Shown here: in pieces, positions 50,573-58,358 of the stretch
Numbering within the stretch: the stretch's first letter is position 1
Layout of the letters: each line of letters starts with the position of its first letter
DNA from: Piscirickettsiaceae bacterium
GTDB taxonomy: Bacteria > Pseudomonadota > Gammaproteobacteria > Nitrosococcales > Methylophagaceae
Length of the DNA stretch: 64,000 bases
Reading direction: 5' to 3'
Assembly (NCBI GenBank): GCA_013215775.1
Contig: JABSQO010000003.1
Coordinates: 1 to 64,000, forward strand
The notes under the pieces: model-generated
Database searches by the model: none
Seen by the model: only the letters and a program-made list of their open reading frames with translations
What the model was told of the DNA's origin: nothing
Position numbers and translations under genes: made by a program

Positions 50573-50899
50573 TTATTTTGTTACGCTAAAACTCTCGCCA
50601 CAACCACATGCTGACACCACATTAGGATTATTAAACTTGAAGCTTTGATTTAAACCTTGTTTAACGAAATCCAATTCCATTTCATCCAACATTGGCATAC
50701 TGTTTTTATTAATAACAACTTTGACACCATCTTGTTCAATAACAATATCATCCTCTGCCACGACCTCAGCAAAGTCCAAAGCATAGCTATAACCAGAACA
50801 TCCGCTCTCAGTCACACCAATACGAAGTCCAATACCAGAACCTCGCTTGGCGACCATATCACGCACTCTATTCACTGCTGATTCTGTTAATTTAATCAT
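50573..50899 (-). CDS. iscA: A-type Fe-S carrier IscA
   Basis: 108-residue carrier that delivers clusters to apoproteins. The three ligand cysteines are present: GCSGYSYALDF and ACGCGESFSV. Sequence is of the IscA/ErpA type with GIGLRIGVTESGCSGYSY. It lies 13 bp after iscR, but iscS, iscU, hscB, hscA and fdx do not follow; bioA comes next. So it likely works with the suf scaffold. Confidence 0.9.
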   Translation of the reverse strand: MIKLTESAVNRVRDMVAKRGSGIGLRIGVTESGCSGYSYALDFAEVVAEDDIVIEQDGVKVVINKNSMPMLDEMELDFVKQGLNQSFKFNNPNVVSACGCGESFSVTK

Positions 50900-50912
50900 T
50901 ATTGTTACCTAA

Positions 50913-51359
50913 CTATTGAACATTAAAACTGATGATTTTGTCATCTGCTTTACTAGCATCATAAGACTGTACCACTTGTTCTAAGGTGATTCCTGACAAA
51001 TAGACTCGAATTTGATCGCTCAAACTTTCCCACAAATGGTGGCTGAGACACTGTTCACCATCATGGCAATTAGCTTTACCTTCACAAGCAGTGTTATCCA
51101 TCTTTTCATCCACCGCTAAGATAACATCTAAAATGGTGATCTTATCGGCTGATCGACTTAACGTATAACCACCACCTGGCCCTCTTGTACTACTGACCAA
51201 GTTTTGTTTACGTAAACGTGAGAATAACTGTTCTAAATACGATAATGAGATACCTTGGCGCGCCGATATATCAGCAAGGGTAATGGTACCTACCTCATAA
51301 TTTAAACTCAGGTCTAGCATTGCCGTCACCGCGTAGCGACCTTTTGTTGTTAATCTCAT
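50913..51359 (-). CDS. iscR: Fe-S cluster regulator IscR
   Basis: 148-residue Rrf2-family regulator. The winged helix is residues 1-70 ([47 protein letters not shown]). The [2Fe-2S] ligands C92, C98, C104 and H107 sit exactly as in E. coli IscR ([19 protein letters not shown]). With cluster bound it represses its own promoter through type 1 sites; such a site lies at 51396-51420. Confidence 0.95.
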   Translation of the reverse strand: MRLTTKGRYAVTAMLDLSLNYEVGTITLADISARQGISLSYLEQLFSRLRKQNLVSSTRGPGGGYTLSRSADKITILDVILAVDEKMDNTACEGKANCHDGEQCLSHHLWESLSDQIRVYLSGITLEQVVQSYDASKADDKIISFNVQ

Positions 51360-51395
51360 ACAAATACCTTAAAAACTCTATGGGAATATTTTCAC

Positions 51396-51420
51396 ATACC
51401 CGAGTATTTTAGTCAACTTT
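51396..51420 (-). promoter_or_regulatory. Type 1 IscR site and iscR promoter, overlapping the cysE stop codon
   Basis: On the minus strand, the part TTGACTAAAATACTCGGGTA plus the next T fits the E. coli type 1 motif (YYGACTRWWWYAGTCRRSTAT) at 20 of 21 positions. TTGACT also serves as -35, with GAAAAT 17 bp on as -10. The cysE stop TAA is inside the site. It implies iscR-iscA can be transcribed apart from trmJ-cysE and be autorepressed. Confidence 0.8.
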
Positions 51421-52197
51421 ATCAGAAGACTCTTGTTGCTGTAGATCACACTGTTTAAGCTCTGGCATTTCAACATCCGCAAGTTGACCGCCTAACTGGT
51501 GAATCGTATCAGTCATCATATCCAGTCGTTTGTCTAATACTTGAATATGTTCAATCAAACCATGAATGGCCGTCGCAACCGGATCCAGCGTTTCACTTGA
51601 TGTGCCGTAAGCATCAAATCCAACTGCTTCGGCTAATTTTTGCTGCTGTTTTTTATCTTCTGTTAAATCTGTTCTCACAATACGACCAGGCACACCTATT
51701 ACTGTGTCACCGGCCACCACATCTTTAACGACAACCGCGTTCGAACCAATACGCGCACCCTCATGCAGACAAATAGGCCCCAACACTTTGGCGCCGGCAC
51801 CCACCACCACATTATTCGCTAATGTCGGATGTCGCTTACCTTCTTTCCATGATGTTCCACCCAATGTTACGCCATGATAAAGCGTGCAATCATCACCAAT
51901 TTCAGCCGTTTCACCAATCACTACACCCATACCATGATCAATAAAGAATCGACGGCCAATCTTAACTGCAGGATGAATTTCAATACCCGTTAACCAACGG
52001 CTAATCGTCGATGAGAAACGAGCTAACCATTTTAAGTTATGTGACCATAACCAGTGGCTCAATCGGTGCCATTGAATTGCTTGAACACCAGGAGAAGTAG
52101 TGATAATTTCAAAAACATTACGCGCAGCAGGATCACGGTCAAACACACACAGTACATCTTCTTTCATTTGTTGCCATAAAGTGACTTTCTCGGCCAT
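51409..52197 (-). CDS. cysE: Serine O-acetyltransferase
   Basis: Makes O-acetylserine for cysteine synthesis. The 262-residue protein has the N-terminal helical domain ([19 protein letters not shown]) and the left-handed beta-helix with hexapeptide repeats: [46 protein letters not shown] (in part), [25 protein letters not shown]. The C-terminal 60 residues extend beyond the short SAT form and are acidic and glutamine-rich. It overlaps trmJ by 1 nt. cysM is at 60.4 kb. Confidence 0.95.
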   Translation of the reverse strand: MAEKVTLWQQMKEDVLCVFDRDPAARNVFEIITTSPGVQAIQWHRLSHWLWSHNLKWLARFSSTISRWLTGIEIHPAVKIGRRFFIDHGMGVVIGETAEIGDDCTLYHGVTLGGTSWKEGKRHPTLANNVVVGAGAKVLGPICLHEGARIGSNAVVVKDVVAGDTVIGVPGRIVRTDLTEDKKQQQKLAEAVGFDAYGTSSETLDPVATAIHGLIEHIQVLDKRLDMMTDTIHQLGGQLADVEMPELKQCDLQQQESSDKVD

Positions 52198-52925
52198 TAC
52201 TCTCCCCTTTTCGTTTCAGCTGCACGCAAAATGCCATGCAAAATTTGTAATTCATTTCTATCTAAGTCTGCACGATTAAATAATCGCCGTAACCGCCGCA
52301 TTAAATTACGAGGTTTTTCTGGATCTAAAAAGCCAATTGTAACTAATGATTGTTCAAAGTGACTATAAAGATGCTCTAAATCACCAGCATCTATTGCCTC
52401 ACGCTCCTCCCCTATCCGGCCAACTTCAATAGTTGGATCAAAGCTCATCTTCAGTTCATAAGCTAAGACTTGCACAGCAGCCGCTAAGTTCAATGAACTG
52501 TAAGCTGAATTCGCTGGAATATTAATAAGATGCTGACAACGGTCTAATTCATCATTCGATAGGCCTGAGTGTTCACGACCAAATACTATCGCAATCTTAG
52601 TTTCATTGGCAGATTGCTGAATTCGGTCTACCGCTTCTCGCGGATTGACGATCGGCACGGGTAAATGACGCAACCGTGCACTCATGCCATATACCTGCTG
52701 GCAACCCGCTAACGCCGAATCTAAACTGTCATGTACGACAGCTGCTGCCAACACATCATCAGCTCCTGAGGCCCGAGCAGTTGCTTCTGCACTTGGGTAT
52801 ATTTTAGGTTCAACCAAATGTAAGTTAGATAAGCCCATTGTTTTCATTGCGCGCGCAGCCGCACCAATATTACCAGGATGAGTCGTACCCACTAGCACAA
52901 AGCGTATGTTATCTAAGGTATTCAT
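52197..52925 (-). CDS. trmJ: tRNA (cytidine/uridine-2'-O-)-methyltransferase TrmJ
   Basis: SPOUT-class enzyme that 2'-O-methylates position 32 of tRNAs. The 242-residue product has [26 protein letters not shown] (in part), [18 protein letters not shown] and the trefoil-knot stretch [23 protein letters not shown]. trmJ-cysE-iscR is a recurring gammaproteobacterial order. The start overlaps the queA stop by 4 nt. Confidence 0.94.
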   Translation of the reverse strand: MNTLDNIRFVLVGTTHPGNIGAAARAMKTMGLSNLHLVEPKIYPSAEATARASGADDVLAAAVVHDSLDSALAGCQQVYGMSARLRHLPVPIVNPREAVDRIQQSANETKIAIVFGREHSGLSNDELDRCQHLINIPANSAYSSLNLAAAVQVLAYELKMSFDPTIEVGRIGEEREAIDAGDLEHLYSHFEQSLVTIGFLDPEKPRNLMRRLRRLFNRADLDRNELQILHGILRAAETKRGE

Positions 52926-53953
52926 GAATCTTTTCTCGTTAGGAACATTGCATCACCATAGCTAAAAAAGCGATATTTTTGTTTTATGGCATGCTGGTAT
53001 GCCGTCATTATATTACTCTTACCCGCAAATGCTGATACCAACATGAGTAACGTTGATTCTGATAGATGAAAATTGGTTATCATCGCATCGACACTTTTGA
53101 ATTGATAACCCGGATAGATGAAAATATCTGTTTCACCTTCATAAGGTTCAATTTTCCCTGATCGTGATGCACTTTCCAATGCGCGAACACTGGTAGTACC
53201 CACAGCAATCACTCGACCACCACGTTGTTGCGTTGCTATAACTTGCTGGCAAACTGTCTCTGATACTTCTAACCATTCTGAATGCATTTGATGCATTTTA
53301 ATATCATCCACACGAACTGGCTGAAAAGTACCAGCACCAACATGTAAGGTCACCTGTGCTGTTTCAATACCAAGTCCATTAATAACATCTAACATCGCTT
53401 GGTCGAAGTGTAACCCTGCTGTTGGTGCCGCTACTGCACCAATATGCTGCGCATAAATGGTTTGATAGCGCTCCAAATCATCTTGCGCCACCTCACGTTC
53501 AATATAAGGAGGTAAAGGCAATCGGCCAACAGATTCTAAAACATCAATAACGCTCATCTCAGTATGAAAATAGAGTTCAAACAAAGAATCTTGTCGTCCT
53601 AATACCTCTATGTCTATCGTACCTTCCAATAATAAGTGACGACCTATTTTAGGAGACTTACTACTGCGAACATGCGCCAACACAGTATGATCATTCAGTA
53701 CTCTTTCAACCAGTACCTCTACCTTACCACCGCTATCTTTTTGGCCTAATAATCGTGCAGGAATGACCTTAGTATTATTAAATACCAACAAATCATCAGG
53801 TCGTAATAATTCTGGAAAATCAATGAATTGCCTATCATTCAGCACACCACTATTACCCTCAAGGGATAACAATCTGCTAGCGGTACGTTCTTTTGATGGA
53901 AATTGAGCGATTAACTCTGTGGGTAATTCAAATTGGAAATCTGTAAGTTTCAT
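52922..53953 (-). CDS. queA: S-adenosylmethionine:tRNA ribosyltransferase-isomerase
   Basis: Forms epoxyqueuosine on tRNA by transferring ribosyl from SAM. The 343-residue protein has [76 protein letters not shown] (in part) and [19 protein letters not shown]. It heads the unit queA-trmJ-cysE with overlapping stops and starts. No strong Shine-Dalgarno precedes the ATG. Confidence 0.96.
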   Translation of the reverse strand: MKLTDFQFELPTELIAQFPSKERTASRLLSLEGNSGVLNDRQFIDFPELLRPDDLLVFNNTKVIPARLLGQKDSGGKVEVLVERVLNDHTVLAHVRSSKSPKIGRHLLLEGTIDIEVLGRQDSLFELYFHTEMSVIDVLESVGRLPLPPYIEREVAQDDLERYQTIYAQHIGAVAAPTAGLHFDQAMLDVINGLGIETAQVTLHVGAGTFQPVRVDDIKMHQMHSEWLEVSETVCQQVIATQQRGGRVIAVGTTSVRALESASRSGKIEPYEGETDIFIYPGYQFKSVDAMITNFHLSESTLLMLVSAFAGKSNIMTAYQHAIKQKYRFFSYGDAMFLTRKDS

Positions 53954-54041
53954 GGTGGGGGATCATAACAAACCCCTATACATTGAGACTATAAAAGCTT
54001 TCTAGTACAAATTAATGCTTCCCTAAAATAGTGGCTATCGT

Positions 54042-54047
54042 TATAAT
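54042..54047 (+). promoter_or_regulatory. -10 box of the tRNA-Leu gene
   Basis: A perfect TATAAT ends 15 bp before the mature 5' end, giving a start near 54054. The -35 region (TTCCCT at 17-bp spacing) is poor. Confidence 0.55.
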
Positions 54048-54062
54048 TCTTCGCTTGATTTG

Positions 54063-54147
54063 GCCGGAGTGGCGGAACTGGTAGACGCGCTGGATTCAAA
54101 ATCCAGTTACTTCGGTAGTGGGGGTTCGATTCCCCCCTCCGGTACCA
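54063..54147 (+). tRNA. tRNA-Leu (anticodon CAA)
   Basis: 85-nt tRNA with encoded CCA. Acceptor GCCGGAG pairs with CTCCGGT (G-T at the first pair), anticodon stem CTGGA/TCCAG encloses loop TTCAAAA with CAA at 54097-54099, and the T-arm reads GGGGGTTCGATTCCCCC. The D-loop has GGTAGA-like sequence and a long variable arm (class II) with TTCGG, as leucine tRNAs require. It reads UUG codons. Confidence 0.95.
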
Positions 54148-54381
54148 ATCATCTTTAAAGACTATCTAAATCAGTCGATTCTCAAAAAGTTAGATTACAG
54201 CGCCAAATTGGTTTTTGTAACTCACAAACATTCTTACCTGTTATATCGGCAATACCACATTACCTTAAACGCAATGCCTCATTCTGAACGATTGGGAGAT
54301 TAGTTGTGCTAATCCTCTATTAAGGCTGGCCTAAAAAAAAGATACTTTACTAGTGGAAAGTTTGTGGCTATAAAACAAACG

Positions 54382-54570
54382 TTAAATATTACGTGGCCTT
54401 TTCCCATGAGTTAGTACTTTATGAGTAACTGCAGTAGATGCCTGGTACGCTTTCGTTTTGCTCTGCAATATGTCAGCCGCCCTTCCTGACATCCACCTTG
54501 CTTTCCGACCATATCTATTAGCTTGGTCAATTGCTATTGGCTCTTCTTTTTTATCTAGTACCGATTTCAT
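54382..54570 (-). CDS. Small basic protein of unknown function
   Basis: 62-residue protein, lysine- and arginine-rich (YGRKARWMSGRAADIL, HGKRPRNI), without membrane segments or cysteines. I do not recognise it. The ATG has AAGGA 7 bp upstream, good evidence of translation. It lies in an AT-rich stretch between tRNA-Leu and two micro-protein genes, all leftward. A nucleic-acid-binding or ribosome-associated role would suit the charge, but that is a guess. Confidence 0.55.
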   Translation of the reverse strand: MKSVLDKKEEPIAIDQANRYGRKARWMSGRAADILQSKTKAYQASTAVTHKVLTHGKRPRNI

Positions 54571-54703
54571 TTTTAAATCCTTTTAACTCATTTCGATGAT
54601 AAATTGGTTTTTATTGTAAATATTACATTTCACAAAAATAATGCCGTATGTAAACGGTAATATGCTATGAAAAGCACGACAATATACTCATTATTTACAT
54701 CTA

Positions 54704-54720
54704 AATCTATCAGATAGATT
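54704..54720. repeat. Inverted repeat after the first micro-protein gene
   Basis: AATCTAT and ATAGATT around CAG, 5 bp past the stop of the 37-residue gene. AT-rich, no long T-run; at best a weak terminator. Confidence 0.3.
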
Positions 54721-54724
54721 CTAT

Positions 54725-54838
54725 CTAACTGTTCAGCGACATAATTAAGCCGTAGACCACTAATCCTATCCATAAAACACAAAAGGAAAAAATAATTTCT
54801 GTAAATTTGTCGATGATCCAGTTTTCTAGTTTTTCCAT
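54725..54838 (-). CDS. 37-residue single-helix micro-protein (paralog A)
   Basis: Short frame starting MEKLENWIIDKFTE and continuing IIFSFCVLWIGLVVYGL, ending SLNS. AGGGG lies 7 bp before the ATG. The first 14 residues are amphipathic and charged; residues about 15-33 form one transmembrane helix. It shares about 19 of 34 aligned residues with the 34-residue product at 55002-55106, including MEKLE, FT-IIFSF, W and YGL, and each gene has its own ribosome site. Conservation between copies is strong evidence that both are translated. A class II FNR-type promoter lies upstream. Possible roles: small subunit of a membrane complex, or a type I toxin-like peptide. Confidence 0.75.
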   Translation of the reverse strand: MEKLENWIIDKFTEIIFSFCVLWIGLVVYGLIMSLNS

Positions 54839-54880
54839 AACAATTCCCCTAAACAAGAATAAACATCTTTCTTAAGGGAG

Positions 54881-54921
54881 ATTTTATCTGACAGACCAGA
54901 AATGACATTGACCTAGATCAA
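54881..54921 (-). promoter_or_regulatory. Putative FNR/Anr-dependent class II promoter for micro-protein A
   Basis: On the minus strand TTGATCTAGGTCAA (54908-54921) fits the FNR/Anr site TTGAT-N4-ATCAA with one change. Its centre (54914.5) is 29 bp from TAAAAT (54881-54886), which places it at about -41.5 from a start near 54873, the class II position. The leader would be about 35 nt. Confidence 0.65.
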
Positions 54922-54950
54922 TGATGAAGTAAATCATTGTTTTAGATATA

Positions 54951-54980
54951 AAAAAGGCCGGTCATCTGACCAGCCTTTTT
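54951..54980 (-). terminator. Strong intrinsic terminator after micro-protein B
   Basis: AAAAAGGC-C-GGTCA pairs with TGACC-A-GCCTTTTT around a TC loop (13 pairs, one mismatch). T-runs exist on both strands, so it can act both ways. It lies 22 bp past the stop of the gene at 55002-55106 and shields gene A from its transcript. Confidence 0.85.
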
Positions 54981-55001
54981 AGGGAATATATTGAATTTAA
55001 T

Positions 55002-55106
55002 TTATTGGTTTAACAAACCATAAGCAATTAAACAAAACCAGAAAGTCGAAAAGGAAAAAATAATTTGTGTGAAGTTTTCTATAATAATTTTTTCTAATTT
55101 TTCCAT
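55002..55106 (-). CDS. 34-residue single-helix micro-protein (paralog B)
   Basis: Frame starting MEKLEKIIIENFTQ, continuing IIFSFSTFWFCLIAYGL, ending LNQ. GAGAG lies 6 bp before the ATG. Like paralog A (54725-54838) it has a charged amphipathic start and one transmembrane helix. The gene is isolated between its own upstream region and a strong terminator, so it is a one-gene unit. No known family is recognised; it is too short for routine gene finders. Confidence 0.75.
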   Translation of the reverse strand: MEKLEKIIIENFTQIIFSFSTFWFCLIAYGLLNQ

Positions 55107-55142
55107 TCTTTTCTCTCAATATTGATTGCCGTACAAGCAGAA

Positions 55143-55159
55143 CAATACCAGTTGTATTG
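55143..55159. promoter_or_regulatory. Inverted repeat upstream of micro-protein B
   Basis: CAATAC and GTATTG around a 5-base spacer, 37 bp before the ATG of the 34-residue gene. Position suits an operator. It is not an FNR-type site, so the two paralogs may be controlled differently. Confidence 0.35.
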
Positions 55160-55172
55160 CAATTTAGCCAGT

Positions 55173-56297
55173 TTAATCTCCAAGCAATAAGTGAAATTGA
55201 GCTTCGGAATAAGCTATTCCATTAATTAATAGCTCAATCGTATGATTACCAGAATAATACTTGCGAGTAGTGATACTTTTAAAAGGGTGCGATTTGCTCA
55301 GTGATAAAGATTGCTGTGGCTGTAGAGTAATATTTTTCCATTTAAACACCTTACTCGTTGTTAAACCATTCGCCTTTACATGATGAATTTTATAATCCAA
55401 TACCAATGTTTGAATTTCAGAAGATTTTGATAATAATATCGTGCATAGATTAATATGTTGGCCTAAGGTTATTGATCGTTCTGCCAATTCAAAGACGGCG
55501 ATATTCAATTGTGGTTTTGAAGTATAACCAAGTAGAGGGAACACTTCTGGTCGACCAGATTTAACCAGACTTCTCAATGCACGCTGAACTAACCACTGCC
55601 TGCCTTGTGAAGCATCAATCATCCATCGCTGACATATTTCGATTACTTTTTCAGGATGATCTTTCGCAATATCATTTAAATTATTCGCCACTGATTTTCG
55701 AACATAAAGACTGGAATCATCTTTTAGTTGCTCAAGTATTGGGAAAATAACATCCGGATTATCACAAAATCGCGAAAGTTTCTTTCCCCACGGTAATCGT
55801 GGTCGAATGCCTTCTGAAGCTAATCGTCTCACATGTTCATCTGAATGTTGAGTCCAAGCTAGTAAAGACTGATAGGTTATTTCAAAGTGTCGCTCAATAA
55901 ATGGTCTAATCGCAAATTCGGCACTGAATAAAGGTGTTAAAGTTTTTAATACCTTTAATGCTAGTTTAGGCTGATTCAGACCGTATACTGCCACATAATC
56001 AATCAATGGCCATGCTGCAAAGCCACTTAAAGAATCCTTTTCGTCACCCCAATTCCAATGCTGTTTAATTTGTAACAAAATATTAACTGTTTCAGTAAAA
56101 TCTTTCGGTAAATATTGGGCTAAAACAATAATCAAATGATCGACTCTTTGTTTAAGCTCCAGATCTTCTAATCCGGCTAATGCATCTTTGGTAAATCCTT
56201 GACAAGGAAAATCGCTATCAATTGCAGTTAAAACATAACTTATTCGAGCAACTGCATCAACATCTAAACCTGATTTCATCGCCTTGTGCTCACTCAT
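55173..56297 (-). CDS. DNA alkylation repair protein, AlkC-like HEAT-repeat glycosylase with C-terminal Ig-like domain
   Basis: 374-residue protein. Residues about 20-250 are helical HEAT-like repeats with FAAWPLIDYVAVYG, WTQHSDEHVRRLASEGIRPRLPWG and DDSSLYVRKSVANNLNDIAKDHP (in part), typical of AlkC/AlkD enzymes that excise 3-methyladenine. The last 100 residues (about 275-374) are beta-rich and match the Ig-like domain of longer AlkC proteins. The ATG at 56297 lies 13 nt after the rlmD stop; a TTG at 56324 would overlap rlmD. The alkC assignment rests on fold and the SEGIRPRLPW motif. Confidence 0.82.
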   Translation of the reverse strand: MSEHKAMKSGLDVDAVARISYVLTAIDSDFPCQGFTKDALAGLEDLELKQRVDHLIIVLAQYLPKDFTETVNILLQIKQHWNWGDEKDSLSGFAAWPLIDYVAVYGLNQPKLALKVLKTLTPLFSAEFAIRPFIERHFEITYQSLLAWTQHSDEHVRRLASEGIRPRLPWGKKLSRFCDNPDVIFPILEQLKDDSSLYVRKSVANNLNDIAKDHPEKVIEICQRWMIDASQGRQWLVQRALRSLVKSGRPEVFPLLGYTSKPQLNIAVFELAERSITLGQHINLCTILLSKSSEIQTLVLDYKIHHVKANGLTTSKVFKWKNITLQPQQSLSLSKSHPFKSITTRKYYSGNHTIELLINGIAYSEAQFHLLLGD

Positions 56298-56310
56298 TAG
56301 CGTAGTGACA

Positions 56311-57645
56311 TTAACTTTTAACAAACAAAGCTATCGATTCAACATGCCGAGTATGAGGGAACATATCCATGATCCCTGTAGAAACCAGAGTATAGCCATG
56401 TTTATTGACCAACTCGCCAGCATCACGTGCTAGAGTTGCCGGATTACACGACACATAAACTAAACGTTCTGCACCTAAATCAGCCAATTGTTCTAATACT
56501 TCTAAGGCACCACTACGTGGTGGATCGAGCAAGATTTTATTAAAACCAGCCTTTGCCCAAGGGTAATCTTTTAATTGTGTTTTTGTTAGATCTGCTTGCT
56601 CAAATGTTGCATTATCTAGTTGATTATTACTAGCATTTTTACGTGCATGACGAACCAAAGCTTCATCACCCTCAACACCAACGACTTCTGTCACTCTCTT
56701 TGCTAATGGCAAACTGAAATTTCCTAAACCACAGAACAAATCTAGAATACGGTCATCCTCTGATACATCCAATAATTCCATAGCATACTGAATCATTTTT
56801 TGATTAATACTCGCATTAACTTGGGTAAAGTCGCTCGGTTCAAAATCAAGTTGCAAGCTTTGTTCAGGTGCGTAACTTAATTGCGGATTTTCAGGCCAAA
56901 GCGGTGTTACCGTATCAGGGCCTCCCGATTGCAAATAAATCCATAAGTCATTGGCTTTTCCATAACCAATCAATGCCTGTTGATCTTGTTCGGATAATGG
57001 ATCGAGATTTCTAAATATTAATGCAACATGATCATCATCCATTGCTACTTCAATTTGAGCAATTCGATTGTATGCCTCTAATTGGCCAATCATCTCACCT
57101 AATTCAGCTAATCGGGCTCCGACACGTTGGTCTAATACCTCACAGCGGTCTAGCAATGCTAAATATGGCGTTCCTTTCTCTCGAAAGCCAACTAATACGC
57201 GTTCTTTTTTAGGCACATGTTTAACACCTAGGCGTGCTTTACGACGATATCCAAATAATGGTCCGGTTAAAGGTTCTAACCACTTCTGAGGCGCCACATT
57301 ACCAAAGTGAGTTAAATGTTCCTCTAATGTTTTTTGTTTGAGAGCTAATTGTGCCTCTGGCGCCATATGCATCAAACTACAACCACCACATAGTCCAAAA
57401 TGCTGACATTTAGCTTCGACACGATCACTACTCACTGAAGAAATGACTTCAACAGTTTTGCCTTCATCGTATTTACTGTTCTTTTTAGTATAAAGAAACT
57501 TAACTGTCTCTCCGGTGAGGGCACCATCAATAAAAATTGTCTTGCCTTCAATGCGAGCAATACCTCGGCCTTCATGAGATAAAGATTCTATTGTTACTTC
57601 TACAGGATCTTGTGGTAATTTCCGCCTACGGTGTCGTCGTGCCAT
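56311..57645 (-). CDS. rlmD: 23S rRNA (uracil-1939-C5)-methyltransferase RlmD
   Basis: 444-residue SAM-dependent enzyme with an N-terminal TRAM domain (VEVTIESLSHEGRGIARIEG), a [4Fe-4S] cluster site CQHFGLCGGCSLMHM with a further Cys in LDRCEVLD, SAM-binding ILDLFCGLGNFSLPLA, and the catalytic motif VYVSCNPATLARDAG. It is one of the cluster-dependent clients of the suf/isc systems in this window. Confidence 0.96.
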   Translation of the reverse strand: MARRHRRRKLPQDPVEVTIESLSHEGRGIARIEGKTIFIDGALTGETVKFLYTKKNSKYDEGKTVEVISSVSSDRVEAKCQHFGLCGGCSLMHMAPEAQLALKQKTLEEHLTHFGNVAPQKWLEPLTGPLFGYRRKARLGVKHVPKKERVLVGFREKGTPYLALLDRCEVLDQRVGARLAELGEMIGQLEAYNRIAQIEVAMDDDHVALIFRNLDPLSEQDQQALIGYGKANDLWIYLQSGGPDTVTPLWPENPQLSYAPEQSLQLDFEPSDFTQVNASINQKMIQYAMELLDVSEDDRILDLFCGLGNFSLPLAKRVTEVVGVEGDEALVRHARKNASNNQLDNATFEQADLTKTQLKDYPWAKAGFNKILLDPPRSGALEVLEQLADLGAERLVYVSCNPATLARDAGELVNKHGYTLVSTGIMDMFPHTRHVESIALFVKS

Positions 57646-57670
57646 TTACTATTCTCTATAATTTAAAATG

Positions 57671-57702
57671 AAAAAATCCAGTGATGATCAACATCACTGG
57701 AT
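57671..57702 (-). terminator. Intrinsic terminator after ydbL
   Basis: ATCCAGTGATG pairs perfectly over 11 bp with CATCACTGGAT around a 5-base loop; on the minus strand six T follow. It lies 23 bp after the ydbL-like stop and ends the leftward cysM-ydbH-ydbL transcript before rlmD. Confidence 0.9.
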
Positions 57703-57724
57703 CCTTTAATATCACTATTATGAC

Positions 57725-58324
57725 TTATTTGGTTTGCCAATTACCACCACTTTGATACCACCAACCTTTGGCAGCCTTCTTCACCCAACGACGTGCAAAT
57801 GTTGATTGGATATCGGCTTTCCATTCTGGATGACCATTAGCTCTAGCAATTTCTGCATATAAAGCGTTACGATCTTTATTTTCATCAGCCACTAAACCTT
57901 TTACTTTATTTCTATCTTTTAAAGAAATGGCTTTAGCATCGCGTACTGTAATAAGACCATTATCCGTCAAACCGACAGCACCACTTACATAATATGGTTT
58001 TAAACTATTGTGGCGTTTTTTCATATTTGCCTGAATCGAATTAATCGCAGGCGAACTAATATTAAGATTGGCTTCTGCCGCTTCAACAGGAGAAACTAAC
58101 CAATTTAATACCGTTAAAGTGACATTATATTTAGGCTTGTTAAATAAGCTCTGCTGTTCTTCATCTACCGATGGTTCAGGTACCGTTTCAGCGCCCCAGA
58201 CATCCTCAATAATTCGATCTGCTGCCTTCTCCGCCGCCGCCGCAGGAAAATAAATATTGATTGTCACACATGACACCAACATTAGGCCTGCTACACTACT
58301 TGTTAACCATCTTAAAAGCTTCAT
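57725..58324 (-). CDS. YdbL-family (DUF1318) lipoprotein
   Basis: 199-residue exported protein with a lipobox LMLVSC (Cys19), followed by VTINIYFPAAAAEKAADRII, then DUF1318 (about 100-185: VGLTDNGLITVRDAKAISL, ENKDRNALYAEIARANGHPEW in part). In E. coli ydbL follows ydbH and the small lipoprotein gene ynbE. Here no ynbE lies between; instead this protein itself carries a lipobox and a TINIYFP stretch reminiscent of YnbE. It starts 34 bp after the ydbH-like gene. Confidence 0.85.
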   Translation of the reverse strand: MKLLRWLTSSVAGLMLVSCVTINIYFPAAAAEKAADRIIEDVWGAETVPEPSVDEEQQSLFNKPKYNVTLTVLNWLVSPVEAAEANLNISSPAINSIQANMKKRHNSLKPYYVSGAVGLTDNGLITVRDAKAISLKDRNKVKGLVADENKDRNALYAEIARANGHPEWKADIQSTFARRWVKKAAKGWWYQSGGNWQTK

Positions 58325-58358
58325 AACCTCTCCTTTTATATCTCTTAATCTTAGAGCC

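Noticed and set aside
54118-54303. 61-codon plus-strand frame beginning in the 3' half of tRNA-Leu
   Set aside because: It starts within the tRNA and has no ribosome site or coding character.
54148-54381. Possible integrated element or att site next to tRNA-Leu
   Set aside because: No integrase and no direct repeat of the tRNA 3' end seen up to alkC.
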